Assembly (NCBI RefSeq): GCF_014235845.1
Contig: NZ_JACJUQ010000003.1
Coordinates: forward strand, 1 to 64,000
DNA from: Pontivivens nitratireducens
GTDB taxonomy: Bacteria; Pseudomonadota; Alphaproteobacteria; Rhodobacterales; Rhodobacteraceae
Length of the DNA stretch: 64,000 bases
Direction of reading: 5' to 3'
The position numbers were made by a program, and so were the translations under genes. Under the pieces are notes generated by a model, which was not told where the DNA came from, ran no database searches, and saw only the letters and a program-made list of their open reading frames with translations. This document shows positions 44,072 to 53,506 of the stretch, in pieces (the first letter of the stretch is position 1; every line of letters starts with the position of its first letter).

Positions 44072-45316
44072 TCAGTCCGCGCGGGCGGTGGCCAGCGCCA
44101 AGCCGTCCACCACGGCGGTGAACGCCTGCGCCCGGCGGATTTCGGCGTTCGGGCACAGGGCGCGGGCCTGCTCTCCGACCATCCCCATCAGGCTGGAGCC
44201 GCCGACCAGCACCACCGCGCCGATTTCCTCTGGCGCATTGGTGGCCAGTTCGAAGGTGTGCTGCATCGCCTCATGGATGCGGCGGGCGAAGGGGATCAGC
44301 GCCCCGTTCAGCGTGTTCCGGTCAATCGGCGCGGTCAGGCGCGGTTCGATGAATGTCATGTCGATGCCGGAGACCTGACCGGAATTCGCGGCGATCTTGC
44401 CCCGCTCCACCGCGAAGGCCAGCTCGTGCCCCAACTGTTCGTCGATCACATCGGCGAGGCGCTGCATCCTGTCGGGCTGCACGGCATCGCGCAGCATGTC
44501 CGCCACCTTGCGTTGCGTGTCGCGGCTGTACAGGAACGGGATCTTCGCCCAGGTCGCGAGGTCGGCATAAATATCGTTGGGAACCGGCAGCAGACCCTTG
44601 CCGAAGGTTCGCCGCAACTCCCCCCCGTGGCCCAGATTGGGCATGGCATGGGACATGGACACGACCTGATCGAAATCCGTGCCGCCCAGCCTTATGCCGT
44701 GACTGGCCAGGATATCCACCTGCGTTCCGTCCGTGCGAAAGACCGAGAAATCGGACGTGCCGCCGCCGATATCGACGATCAGGCCCAGGGTGCCGCTGCG
44801 GTTCAGGCCATGGCTGGCCAGGGCTGCGGCTTCGGGTTCGAACAGGAACTGCACGTCCTCGAACCCGGCGGCGTGATAATAGGCGGTCAGATCGGCCTCG
44901 GCACGGGCGTCGCGTTGCGGGTCGGAGGAGTGGAAATGCACGGGCCGCCCGGACAAAGCCCGCGTAAAGCTGCGCCCGGTCTGTTCCTCGGCCCGCGATT
45001 TGAGCACGCGCAGAAAATCGGTGATGATGCTCGACAAGGTGCGCTGCTTGCCGCCCACGGGGCGAAATTCGTTCAGCAGCGATGTGCCGAGCACGCTTTT
45101 GAGTGCGCGCATATAGCGCCCTTCGTCCCCGGCGATCAGGGCGCGGGCCGCCGCCTCCCCCAACAGCATGTCGCCCCCCTCGGTGGGAAAGAACACGGCC
45201 GTGGGCAGGGTGTCTGCGTCCCCTTCGATGGGCAGGCGCACCGGGGCACCGTCCACCAGAATGGCGGCTGCCGAATTCGAGGTGCCGAAATCGATTGCTA
45301 GCATGTCGTCGGCCAT
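44072..45316 (-). CDS. Hsp70-family protein, YegD-like
   Basis: This 414-residue protein has the actin-like ATPase of Hsp70 but no full substrate-binding domain. It shows LAIDFGTSNSAAAILVDG (phosphate 1), LIVDIGGGTSDFSVFR (phosphate 2), FEPEAAALASHGL and VLVGGSSLMGMVGEQ (adenosine). Proteins of this short type (YegD-like) have no established client or co-chaperone. I chose the ATG at 45316, preceded by AGGAG, because the longer frame has no start signal. It stands alone, divergent from the ABC transporter. Confidence 0.9.
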   Translation of the reverse strand: MADDMLAIDFGTSNSAAAILVDGAPVRLPIEGDADTLPTAVFFPTEGGDMLLGEAAARALIAGDEGRYMRALKSVLGTSLLNEFRPVGGKQRTLSSIITDFLRVLKSRAEEQTGRSFTRALSGRPVHFHSSDPQRDARAEADLTAYYHAAGFEDVQFLFEPEAAALASHGLNRSGTLGLIVDIGGGTSDFSVFRTDGTQVDILASHGIRLGGTDFDQVVSMSHAMPNLGHGGELRRTFGKGLLPVPNDIYADLATWAKIPFLYSRDTQRKVADMLRDAVQPDRMQRLADVIDEQLGHELAFAVERGKIAANSGQVSGIDMTFIEPRLTAPIDRNTLNGALIPFARRIHEAMQHTFELATNAPEEIGAVVLVGGSSLMGMVGEQARALCPNAEIRRAQAFTAVVDGLALATARAD

Positions 45317-45496
45317 CACGCGGCTCCTGTCGGGGCGAAAGGCGGCGCGGATACCCCAGAGCGTGAGCGCGTGCAAGGCCAGAGCGTGACCGCGCTTAGG
45401 TTTCGTCCCGACTGCGACAGGCCTTGCGACGGGGCGCGCGCCTGTTGCAATACAAACAATAGCCGACATCAATCCGATTGGATGGAGAGCCCTTTC

Positions 45497-46339
45497 ATGA
45501 AACGACTACTGTTCTGCCTCATGCTGCTGGGCGCACCCGCCGGGGCGCAGACCCTCTATTTCTCCGCCATACCCGATGAGGATGAGACGCGCCTGATCGA
45601 ACGCTTCGGCGCCGTGGCGGGCTATCTGGAGGCGGAGTTGGACGTGGATGTCGAATACGTTCCAGTCAAGAGCTATGCCGCCGCCGTCACCGCCTTTCGC
45701 AACGATCAGATTCAGCTGGGCTGGTTCGGCGGCCTGTCAGGTGTGCAGGCCCGCATCGCGGTTCCGGGATCGCGTGCAATCGCGCAGGGAGCGGAGGACG
45801 AGACCTTCGTGACCTATTTCATCGCCAACACCGATACAGGATTGCAGCCGAGCGATACATTCCCCGATCTGGCCGGACACAGCTTTACCTTTGGGGCGCA
45901 GACCTCGACCTCGGGCCGGCTGATGCCGGAATTCTGGATCCGCGAATCCACCGGCCAGTCGCCCGAGGCACTGTTCTCGGATGTGGGCTTCTCCGGCGAT
46001 CACGGGCAGACACTGCGACTGGTGGCATCGGGTGCCTATGATGTCGGCGCGATGAACTTCACCGTCTATGACCGCGCCGTCGCGGATGGGCTGGCCGAGG
46101 TGGATCAGGCCAGGGTGATCTGGCAGACGCCGCCCTATCCCGACTACAACTGGACGATACGTGAGGACGTGGACGCCCGCTTTGGTGAGGGGTTCGCGGA
46201 CAAGGTTCAGGCCGCCCTGATCGGAATGCAGGATGAGGCGCTGCTGGCGTCCTTCCCGCGCGATGCCTTCATCCGGGCGGACAATGCGCTGTACCAACCG
46301 ATCGAGGATACGGCGCGCGCGCTCGACATCATCGACTGA
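45497..46339 (+). CDS. PhnD-like ABC transporter substrate-binding protein
   Basis: This 280-residue periplasmic receptor has a signal peptide (MKRLLFCLMLLGAPAGAQ) and the PhnD pattern: FSAIPDEDETRLIERF, VEYVPVKSYAAAVTAFR, LGWFGGLSGVQAR and FGAQTSTSGRLMPEFW. PhnD relatives bind phosphonates, phosphite or similar oxyanions, and some are annotated for selenate. The ligand here is unknown. I chose the ATG at 45497, with GGAGAG upstream. Its stop overlaps the start of the ATPase gene (TGATG), so the three transporter genes form one operon. Confidence 0.88.
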   Translation: MKRLLFCLMLLGAPAGAQTLYFSAIPDEDETRLIERFGAVAGYLEAELDVDVEYVPVKSYAAAVTAFRNDQIQLGWFGGLSGVQARIAVPGSRAIAQGAEDETFVTYFIANTDTGLQPSDTFPDLAGHSFTFGAQTSTSGRLMPEFWIRESTGQSPEALFSDVGFSGDHGQTLRLVASGAYDVGAMNFTVYDRAVADGLAEVDQARVIWQTPPYPDYNWTIREDVDARFGEGFADKVQAALIGMQDEALLASFPRDAFIRADNALYQPIEDTARALDIID

Positions 46340-46992
46340 TGGAGGGTTTGCTCCACCTGCGCGACCGCTCGGTGGGATGGGGGGACCGGACGGTTCTGCC
46401 TGACCTGAGCCTGAGCGTTCGACAGGGGGAGCGGGTCGCCCTGCTGGGGCGCAGCGGTGTGGGGAAGAGCACGCTGCTGGCCGCCCTGGCCGATGCCGCC
46501 GGGACCGCCGCACTGGTTCCGCAGGATCACGGGCTGGTCGGTCCGTTGAGCGTGTTTCACAATGTCTGGATGGGGCGGCTGGACGAATTCGGTGCCCTGC
46601 GCAATCTGACGACACTGATCTGGCCGCGCGCCGCGCAACGCGCGCAGGTTGAGGAGGTGCTGGACCGTGTCGGTCTGAGCGGTCTGGGCCGCCGGCCCGT
46701 GGCCGAACTGTCAGGCGGCCAACGCCAGCGGGTCGCGCTGGCGCGGGCCCTGTTGCGGGGCGGGGCGGTCGTGCTGGCGGATGAGCCTGTCTCCGCGCTC
46801 GACCCGGCGCAGGGGGCCGACCTGTTGGGCGCGGTGGCGGATCGTTTCGGCACGGCGGTCGTGGTTCTGCACGATGCGGCGCTGGCCCGCGCATTCGCGA
46901 CCCGCATCATCGGTCTGCGCGATGGCGCGGTCGTGCTGGACGCGGCACCGGCACAGATCAGCGATGCGGACCTTGCGGACCTTTACCGGTGA
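46339..46992 (+). CDS. PhnC-like ABC transporter ATP-binding protein
   Basis: This 217-residue ATPase has Walker A GRSGVGKST, the signature LSGGQRQRVALARALL, Walker B VVLADEP and the switch His in VVVLHDAAL. It energises the adjacent permease. Length is at the short end for the family. Start and stop both overlap neighbouring genes by a few bases (TGATG and GTGA), indicating strong translational coupling. Confidence 0.92.
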   Translation: MEGLLHLRDRSVGWGDRTVLPDLSLSVRQGERVALLGRSGVGKSTLLAALADAAGTAALVPQDHGLVGPLSVFHNVWMGRLDEFGALRNLTTLIWPRAAQRAQVEEVLDRVGLSGLGRRPVAELSGGQRQRVALARALLRGGAVVLADEPVSALDPAQGADLLGAVADRFGTAVVVLHDAALARAFATRIIGLRDGAVVLDAAPAQISDADLADLYR

Positions 46993-48482
46993 AGGCGCGG
47001 CACGCCCTTGCCGGTTTCGCCGTTTTGACCGTGTTCGCACTCGCGCTGGGCGATATGAGCGCGCAACGCCCCGATCCATGGCTGACCCTCGCGGCGATGG
47101 GGCGCGGCATTCTATCACCGGATTTCGGTGATCTGGCAGGGTTGGCGCAAGCGACCGGGCTGACCTTGGCCTTCGCGTTTTGCGGTGTCGGGCTGGGCGC
47201 GGCCGCCGGTCTGGCACTGGCGCCGATCTATGCCCGCGTGCGTATCCTGTGCGTTTCCGTCCGGGCGGTGCATGAACTGTTCTGGGCGCTGCTGTTGCTC
47301 AACATCACCGGCATCTCACCCCTGACCGGCGTTCTGGCGATCGCGCTGCCCTATGCGGGCATCTTTGCCAAGGTCTTCGCCGAATATCTGGAGGAGGCCG
47401 ACCCTGCGGCGGAGGCGGCGTTGCCACCCGGCTTGCCCGCCGCGATCCGGCTGATCTGGGTGCGGATCCCGCAATGCCTGCCGCAGATGCGGACCTATAC
47501 GCTTTACCGGCTGGAATGCGGATTGCGCTCATCCGCCGTGCTGGGCTTCGTCGGGTTGCCAACGTTGGGGTTTGAACTGGAATCCACCTTTCGCCAGGGC
47601 CTGTACGGTGAGGCGGCGGCGGTGCTGCTGATCTTCCTCGCGCTGATCCTGCCGATGCGACGCTGGGTGATCTGGCGGCTGGTGCCGCTCTACCTGATCG
47701 CATCCATCGTGGCACTGGTCCTGGTCGACACGCCGCCGATGGGGTCCGGCGCGTTGATGCGGTTCCTGAACGACATCGTGCCCGCGCCTGTGCGCACCGG
47801 GGCGGATTGGAGCGGATGGCTGCACAAGGTCTTTGTTGAGCAGGCGTGGCCCGGGGCGGTGAACACCCTTGTCCTGTCGCAGATCGCGCTGGCCGGGGCG
47901 GCGCTGCTGGCGGCGGTGGCGTTTCCGGCCATCGTGCCACGGGTGGCGGGGCGGTTCGGGGCGCTGATCGGTCACGGGGTACTGGTGGTTCTGCGGTCCA
48001 TCCCCGAATATATGCTCGCCTTCGTCTTCGTGCAGATTTTCGGGGCGTCTATGCTGCCGGCGGTGCTGGCGCTGGCGCTGCACAACGGGGCGATCATCGC
48101 GCATCTGATGGGCCGACAGGCGGGCGGCGTGACCCTGCGCCCGGATGCGCCTGCGGGACTGACATTGTGGGCGTGGGAGTTGTTTCCGCGCCTGAACGGC
48201 ACATTCTGGGCGCTGTGCCTTTATCGGTGGGAGATCATCCTGCGCGAAAGCGCGATCATGGGTCTGCTGGGCATCGCGACGCTGGGTTTCTACATCCAGA
48301 CCGGTGTTCAGGAACTGCGCCTGGACCGGGTGATCGCCTTGCTGCTGGTCTCGATCCTGCTGACCTTCGCCATAGATCAGGTGTCGCGCATTCTGCGCCG
48401 CCGAATGCATCTGGGCGGCGATCTGCGGGTGGAGGCGACGCGCGGTCGCGGGAAAGGCGACGTCACCCCGCGTGAGGCGTGA
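46989..48482 (+). CDS. PhnE-like ABC transporter permease, two domains in one chain
   Basis: This 497-residue membrane protein has two consecutive permease modules. The first is in residues 1-250, with the coupling-loop-like EEADPAAEAALPPGLPAA. The second is in residues 280-470, with an equivalent RVAGRFGALIGHGVLVVLRS segment and WEIILRESAIMGLLGIATLG. Each half has about six hydrophobic segments. Related PhnE permeases are usually single-domain chains of about 260-300 residues used as dimers, so this is a fused pair. It starts with GTG inside the end of the ATPase gene. Confidence 0.88.
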   Translation: MKARHALAGFAVLTVFALALGDMSAQRPDPWLTLAAMGRGILSPDFGDLAGLAQATGLTLAFAFCGVGLGAAAGLALAPIYARVRILCVSVRAVHELFWALLLLNITGISPLTGVLAIALPYAGIFAKVFAEYLEEADPAAEAALPPGLPAAIRLIWVRIPQCLPQMRTYTLYRLECGLRSSAVLGFVGLPTLGFELESTFRQGLYGEAAAVLLIFLALILPMRRWVIWRLVPLYLIASIVALVLVDTPPMGSGALMRFLNDIVPAPVRTGADWSGWLHKVFVEQAWPGAVNTLVLSQIALAGAALLAAVAFPAIVPRVAGRFGALIGHGVLVVLRSIPEYMLAFVFVQIFGASMLPAVLALALHNGAIIAHLMGRQAGGVTLRPDAPAGLTLWAWELFPRLNGTFWALCLYRWEIILRESAIMGLLGIATLGFYIQTGVQELRLDRVIALLLVSILLTFAIDQVSRILRRRMHLGGDLRVEATRGRGKGDVTPREA

Positions 48483-48573
48483 AAATTGGCACGTGCCTGT
48501 CGCGGCGGAATGCAATATGCCCAAGCGCAACGCGCCGACCATACCATACATACCCATGTCAATCGGAGGTCCC

Positions 48574-49185
48574 ATGACGATCTACCTGCATCAAAACGAT
48601 TTGCCCGACGGGCTAGACCTGGGCCCGGTGGTGGCCATCGACAGTGAGACGATGGGCCTGATCCCGCATCGCGACCGCCTGTGCCTGGTGCAATTGTCCA
48701 GCGGCGATGGCGATGCGCATCTGGTCCAGATCTCGCAGGATCAGACCACGGCGCCGAACATGGTGGCGATGCTGACGGATCCCGATGTGCTGAAGCTCTT
48801 TCACTTCGGCCGGTTCGACATCGCGGTGCTGCTGCATCGGTTCGGGGCCGTGACCGCGCCGATCTATTGCACGAAAATCGCCTCGAAACTGGTGCGCACC
48901 TATACTGATCGGCATGGGTTGAAGAACCTGCTTCAGGAATTGCTGAGCGTCGACATCTCGAAACAGCAGCAATCCAGCGACTGGGGCGCTGCGACATTGA
49001 CCGAGGCGCAAAAGACCTACGCCGCGTCAGATGTGCTGTACCTGCACCAATTGATGGACGCGCTGAACCTGCGGTTGCAGCGTGAGGGGCGCATGCAGAT
49101 GGCGCAGGCCTGTTTCGACTTCCTGCCGACCCGCGCCGCGCTGGATCTGGCCGGGTGGCCCGAAACCGATATCTTCGCGCACTGA
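48574..49185 (+). CDS. ribonuclease D-like 3'-5' exonuclease
   Basis: This 203-residue DEDD-family exonuclease has Exo I AIDSETMGL (Asp and Glu), Exo II HFGRFDIAVL (Asp) and Exo III YAASDVLYLHQL (Tyr and Asp). It lacks the HRDC domains of full-length RNase D, as do many alphaproteobacterial versions that process structured RNAs. I chose the ATG at 48574, preceded by GGAGG. It starts 91 bp after the permease and precedes kdsD. Confidence 0.9.
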   Translation: MTIYLHQNDLPDGLDLGPVVAIDSETMGLIPHRDRLCLVQLSSGDGDAHLVQISQDQTTAPNMVAMLTDPDVLKLFHFGRFDIAVLLHRFGAVTAPIYCTKIASKLVRTYTDRHGLKNLLQELLSVDISKQQQSSDWGAATLTEAQKTYAASDVLYLHQLMDALNLRLQREGRMQMAQACFDFLPTRAALDLAGWPETDIFAH

Positions 49186-49251
49186 AATGAGCCGCCTATT
49201 TGTGCACCCCCGCACGGAGCGCGGCTTTACCCCGAAGGGCGGGCCACCTAG

Positions 49252-50214
49252 ATGAGCGTCATGACCGATACACGACAGATGATAGAGGCAGGCCGCGACG
49301 TCCTGCGGATTGAGAGCGCGGCCCTGTCGCAGTTCGCGGATGCGCTGGACGACAGTTTCGCGCAGGCGGTGCGGATTTTGCTGGCGACGCGCGGGCGGAT
49401 CGTGATCTCGGGCATGGGCAAGTCCGGCCATGTCGCGCGCAAGATGGCCGCGACCTTTGCCTCCACCGGGGCACCGGCGCAGTTCGTGCATCCGGGTGAG
49501 GCGAGCCACGGCGATCTGGGCATGGTCACCCCTGCCGACAGCCTGATCGTGCTGAGCAATTCGGGCGAAACGCCGGAGCTGACGGATATTATCGCCCATT
49601 CGCGCCGCTTCAAGATTCCGCTGATCGGGGTCGCGAAAAAGCCCGATTCGACGCTGGTCCGGCAATCCGATGTCGCGATCCTGCTGCCCGACGCGGCGGA
49701 GGCCTGCCCGAACGGGCTGGCGCCCACGACCTCCACCACGCTCACCCTGGCGCTGGGCGATGCGCTGGCTGTCGCACTGATGAAACAGCGTGATTTCAGC
49801 CCCGAGAACTTCCGTGTCTTCCATCCCGGCGGCAAGCTGGGCGCGCGGTTGGTCAAGGTAGGAGATCTGATGCATTCGGGGGAGGAAATGCCGCTGGTCA
49901 CACGCGACACTCCGATGTCCGATACCCTGCTGACCATCACGCAAAAGGGCTTCGGCACCGCTGGCGTAATCGAGGCTGGCACCCTGATCGGGGTCATCAC
50001 CGATGGCGATTTGCGGCGCAACATGACCGGCCTGCTGGACCGCACCGCCGGCGATGTGATGAGCGCGGACCCCAAGACCATCGGGGCCGGCGAACTGGCC
50101 GAGGCCGCCCTGGCGGAGATGTCGGGCCGGGTCACGACGCTGTTCGTCACCGCGGACGGCGCGCCGGTCGGTATCGTCCATATCCACGACCTGCTGCGCG
50201 CCGGGGTGGTCTGA
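49252..50214 (+). CDS. kdsD: arabinose-5-phosphate isomerase, KdsD/KpsF family
   Basis: This 320-residue enzyme converts ribulose-5-phosphate to arabinose-5-phosphate, the first step of KDO synthesis for LPS. An N-terminal SIS sugar-isomerase domain (ISGMGKSGHVARKMAATFAS; SNSGETPELTDI) is followed by two CBS domains (ITDGDLRRNMTGLL). Length is normal. The start could be 49252 or the ATG at 49261; neither has a clear ribosome binding site. It heads the lptC-lptA-lptB-rpoN block. KdsB, which acts later in the pathway, is encoded at 62.2 kb. Confidence 0.93.
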   Translation: MSVMTDTRQMIEAGRDVLRIESAALSQFADALDDSFAQAVRILLATRGRIVISGMGKSGHVARKMAATFASTGAPAQFVHPGEASHGDLGMVTPADSLIVLSNSGETPELTDIIAHSRRFKIPLIGVAKKPDSTLVRQSDVAILLPDAAEACPNGLAPTTSTTLTLALGDALAVALMKQRDFSPENFRVFHPGGKLGARLVKVGDLMHSGEEMPLVTRDTPMSDTLLTITQKGFGTAGVIEAGTLIGVITDGDLRRNMTGLLDRTAGDVMSADPKTIGAGELAEAALAEMSGRVTTLFVTADGAPVGIVHIHDLLRAGVV

Positions 50215-50218
50215 GCCT

Positions 50219-50821
50219 GTGCGCCGCGGGCCGGGATATACGCGGTTCGTCCGCTACCTCAAGATCGTGCTGCCGCTGGCCGCGATCGTCCTGCTCAGCA
50301 CGATCTTCCTGATTGATCAGGATCGCATCGACTTCGATGAGAATCTGCTCGGTGATCTGCCCGCCGGGCTGGACTTTGACCAGGGGGTGCTGTCGCCACG
50401 TCTGGCCGGGGAACTGACAGATGGCACGCCCTATTCGCTGCAGGCGGAATTCGCGGTGCCCAGCACCGACGGCTACCGCCTGCGTGAGGTAACGGCGCGT
50501 GTGGAGCGATACGGCGATCCGGTGCAGATGATAGCGGCCGAGGGGGCCTATGCCGGGGCGGACAAACGTCTGATCCTGAGCGGCGGCGTTGACCTGAGCA
50601 CGCGGGGCGGCGTCCGGCTGACGACGCAAATCGCTGAAATCGGCCTGCAGGATCGGGCGCTGACTCTGCCCGAACCGCTGGACCTGACGGCACCCGGCGC
50701 ACATTTGCGTGCGAACAGCCTGCGGACCGAGCAGACACCCGCTGGCGATGATATGATTTGGTTTGAGGGGGATGTTCGGCTAAGCATCACCCCGGATCGG
50801 TTGGCGGAGGATACGGAATGA
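50219..50821 (+). CDS. lptC: LPS export protein LptC
   Basis: This 200-residue bitopic inner-membrane protein has an N-terminal membrane anchor (YLKIVLPLAAIVLLSTIFLI) followed by a periplasmic beta-jellyroll rich in alternating hydrophobic residues. LptC passes LPS from LptBFG to LptA. The start is GTG at 50219, 4 bp after kdsD. Its end overlaps lptA. Sequence conservation in LptC is low, so identity rests on the anchor and gene order. Confidence 0.87.
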   Translation: MRRGPGYTRFVRYLKIVLPLAAIVLLSTIFLIDQDRIDFDENLLGDLPAGLDFDQGVLSPRLAGELTDGTPYSLQAEFAVPSTDGYRLREVTARVERYGDPVQMIAAEGAYAGADKRLILSGGVDLSTRGGVRLTTQIAEIGLQDRALTLPEPLDLTAPGAHLRANSLRTEQTPAGDDMIWFEGDVRLSITPDRLAEDTE

Positions 50822-51318
50822 ACAGACGATTTGCAGGTTCGCTGGTGGCGGGCATGATGTTTGCAGGCATGATGATCGCGGGTGCCGCGTTCGCCCAAGC
50901 GGAGCAACCATTCTCGACCTTCCAGCACGACAGCTCGCAACCGCTGGAGATCGTGTCGGACCGGCTGGGCATCAGCCAGGCTGCGCAGACCGCCGAATTC
51001 GTCGGCAATGTGGAGGTGATCCAGGGCACGCTGACCATGCGCGCCCAGCAGATGACGGTGACCTACGATCAGTCCAGCGGCGATATCCGCCAGCTGATCG
51101 CCACCGGCGATGTCCTGTTGTCGAGCGGCAGCGAAGCCGCCGAGGGCCAGCGCGCGAACTACAACGTCGATACGGGGTTCCTGGTGATGGAGGGCGATGT
51201 CCTGTTGACCCAGGGGCAAAGCGCGCTCAGCGCCCAGTCGATGCGCATCAACCTCAACGAGGGCACCGGCGAATTTTCGGGCCGCGTCCGCACGGTCTTC
51301 GTTCCGCAGTCGCAGTGA
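50818..51318 (+). CDS. lptA: LPS transport periplasmic protein LptA
   Basis: This 166-residue periplasmic protein has a signal peptide (N-terminal NRRF, hydrophobic MMFAGMMIAGAAFA) and the OstA-like repeat ISQAAQTAEFVGNVEVIQGT. LptA forms the bridge that carries LPS across the periplasm. Start and stop overlap lptC and lptB, so the three are one coupled unit. Confidence 0.92.
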   Translation: MNRRFAGSLVAGMMFAGMMIAGAAFAQAEQPFSTFQHDSSQPLEIVSDRLGISQAAQTAEFVGNVEVIQGTLTMRAQQMTVTYDQSSGDIRQLIATGDVLLSSGSEAAEGQRANYNVDTGFLVMEGDVLLTQGQSALSAQSMRINLNEGTGEFSGRVRTVFVPQSQ

Positions 51319-52049
51319 TGGAGGCGACGCAAGGGCTCCAAGTCCTCAATCTGGGCAAATCCTACAAGAAACGATCCGTCCTGCGCGACATATCGCTCAG
51401 CGTGAAGCGAGGTGAGGTCATCGGCCTGCTCGGCCCGAACGGCGCGGGCAAGACGACCTGCTTCTATTCCGTGACCGGACTGGTCACACCGGATGCCGGC
51501 ACGATCATGATCGACGGCACCGATGCGACCTTCCTGCCGATGTATCGCCGGGCGCGGCTGGGCGTTGGCTATCTGCCGCAGGAGGCGTCGATCTTTCGCG
51601 GGCTGTCGGTCGAGGACAACATCCGCGCCATTCTGGAGCTGGTGGAGCCGAAGCCCAAGCGCCGGGAACAGCAGCTGGATGAGTTGCTGGCGGAATTTTC
51701 CATCACGCATCTGCGGCGCACACCATCGCTGGCCCTGTCGGGCGGGGAACGCCGGCGGGTGGAGATTGCGCGCTGCCTCGCCTCACGCCCGTCCTACGTT
51801 CTGCTGGACGAACCCTTCGCCGGGGTCGATCCGATCGCGGTCGGCGAAATCCGCGATCTGGTGCGCCAGCTTCGCGACCGCGGCCTGGGTGTCTTGATCA
51901 CCGATCACAACGTGCGTGAGACGCTGGAAATCATCGACCGCGCCTATATCCTGCACGATGGGACCGTCCTGATGTCCGGTACACCTGAGGACGTGGTGGC
52001 GGATGAGAACGTGCGCCGGGTCTATCTGGGCGAAGGGTTTCGCTTCTGA
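51318..52049 (+). CDS. lptB: LPS export ATPase LptB
   Basis: This 243-residue ABC ATPase has Walker A GPNGAGKTTC, signature LALSGGERRRVEIARCLA, Walker B YVLLDEPFAGVDP and His switch ITDHNVRETL. It powers LPS extraction with LptFG. The first ATG overlaps the lptA stop; an in-frame GTG lies just before it. The family normally lies beside rpoN, as here. Confidence 0.96.
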   Translation: MEATQGLQVLNLGKSYKKRSVLRDISLSVKRGEVIGLLGPNGAGKTTCFYSVTGLVTPDAGTIMIDGTDATFLPMYRRARLGVGYLPQEASIFRGLSVEDNIRAILELVEPKPKRREQQLDELLAEFSITHLRRTPSLALSGGERRRVEIARCLASRPSYVLLDEPFAGVDPIAVGEIRDLVRQLRDRGLGVLITDHNVRETLEIIDRAYILHDGTVLMSGTPEDVVADENVRRVYLGEGFRF

Positions 52050-52075
52050 CCGGGCATCCGTGGTAGAGCTGAGTC

Positions 52076-53401
52076 ATGTCGCTGAGCCAACGTCTCGATC
52101 TGAAACAGACCCAGCAGTTGCGGATGACACCGCAACTGACGCAAGCCATCGCATTGCTGCAATTGTCGGCCAGCGAACTGCTGAACCGGGTGGCGGAGGA
52201 GGTGGACAAGAATCCCATTCTCGATCTGGATCGCTCGCGCCCCGTATCGGGCGGGCTGGCCCCCACAGGCGGCGAGGATTTCGACCGCGCCGCCTCCGTG
52301 GCGGAGGCTGTCACCCTGCGCGCGCATCTTCTGTCGCAGCTCGGCGGATTGCGGGCGAAGCGCGAGACCCTGTCCCTCGCCATGGCGTTGGTGGACGAGT
52401 TGAACGCGGACGGGCGGCTGACCGCCCCGTTGTTCGAGATTGCGGATCGCTACGGCGTGATGGTCGGAAAGGTCGAGCAGGCGCTGGCCCTGGTGCAAAG
52501 CTGCGACCCGGCAGGCGTCGGGGCGCGTAGTCTGGGGGAATGCTTTGCCCTGCAATTGGATGAACGCGGTATGCTCGATCCCGCAATGCGTGAGATTTGC
52601 ACCAATCTGGCGGATATTGCCGGACCGGGTCGTGCGGACCTGTTCGCACGCACCGCGCTGGACAAAGAGGCGTTCGAAGCCCGGCTTGCCTTGCTGCGCA
52701 ATCTCGATCCCCGTCCGGGTCAGGCATTCGCGCAGGACGCCACCGCCCCCACCGTCGTACCCGATGTGATCGTTCGGCGGCTGGGGCAGGAGCAGGGCGG
52801 GGGCTGGCAGGTGGAGCTGAATTCCGAAACCCTGCCGCGTGTGCTGGTCAATGACATCTATGCCAGCGAGGTTTCCGCCAGCGGTGAGGAAGCAGCCCGG
52901 TTCATCAGCAACTGCAAGGCCAGCGCAAGTTGGCTGGTGCGCGCGCTGGAACAACGCGCGCACTCCATCCTCAAGGTGTCCGAGGCGCTGCTGCGTCATC
53001 AGCGCGCCTTTTTCGAACAAGGGGAAATCGCCTTGCTGCCCTTGTCGATGGCCACCCTCGCGGAAGGCATCGGTGTGCACGAATCGACGGTCAGCCGCGT
53101 CGTTGCGAACAAATACATCACAACGCCCCACGGGATGCGTGAGTTGCGAAGCTTTTTCAGTCAAGGCGTGACCAGTACATCCCGGACTGTCGGCTTCGCC
53201 GCCGGGGCCGTCCATGCCCGGCTCAGAAAGCTGATAGCGCAGGAAGATCGCGCGCGCCCTCTCAGCGATGAGGCATTGGTCCTCATTTTAAGAGAAGACG
53301 GCGTCGATATTGCACGACGGACCGTTGCGAAATATCGTGACGTTATGGGCATTCCTTCATCGGTTCAGCGTCGCCGTCTCAATTCCGCTACGCGGGGCTG
53401 A
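52076..53401 (+). CDS. rpoN: RNA polymerase sigma-54 factor
   Basis: This 441-residue sigma factor has a glutamine-rich activator region (LKQTQQLRMTPQLTQAIALL), a core-binding part and the C-terminal RpoN box ARRTVAKYRDVMG, which reads the -24 promoter element. It controls nitrogen and other regulons with enhancer-binding activators. Length is slightly shorter than E. coli RpoN, normal for alphaproteobacteria. It lies between lptB and hpf as usual. Confidence 0.96.
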   Translation: MSLSQRLDLKQTQQLRMTPQLTQAIALLQLSASELLNRVAEEVDKNPILDLDRSRPVSGGLAPTGGEDFDRAASVAEAVTLRAHLLSQLGGLRAKRETLSLAMALVDELNADGRLTAPLFEIADRYGVMVGKVEQALALVQSCDPAGVGARSLGECFALQLDERGMLDPAMREICTNLADIAGPGRADLFARTALDKEAFEARLALLRNLDPRPGQAFAQDATAPTVVPDVIVRRLGQEQGGGWQVELNSETLPRVLVNDIYASEVSASGEEAARFISNCKASASWLVRALEQRAHSILKVSEALLRHQRAFFEQGEIALLPLSMATLAEGIGVHESTVSRVVANKYITTPHGMRELRSFFSQGVTSTSRTVGFAAGAVHARLRKLIAQEDRARPLSDEALVLILREDGVDIARRTVAKYRDVMGIPSSVQRRRLNSATRG

Positions 53402-53506
53402 GGGGCTGGGCGCGGCGCGCATCTGTGCCCGCGGCCTGACACCGAACCGGAAAGGTCTGCCCGCAACCCCGCGCCAATTTCGGCGCGCAAAGAAAGGGGA
53501 CTACCC

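Noticed and set aside
48481-48520. Possible sigma-54 promoter (TTGGCACG) before the RNase D-like gene
   Set aside because: The -24-like half is present but no GC/TTGC element lies at the required spacing.
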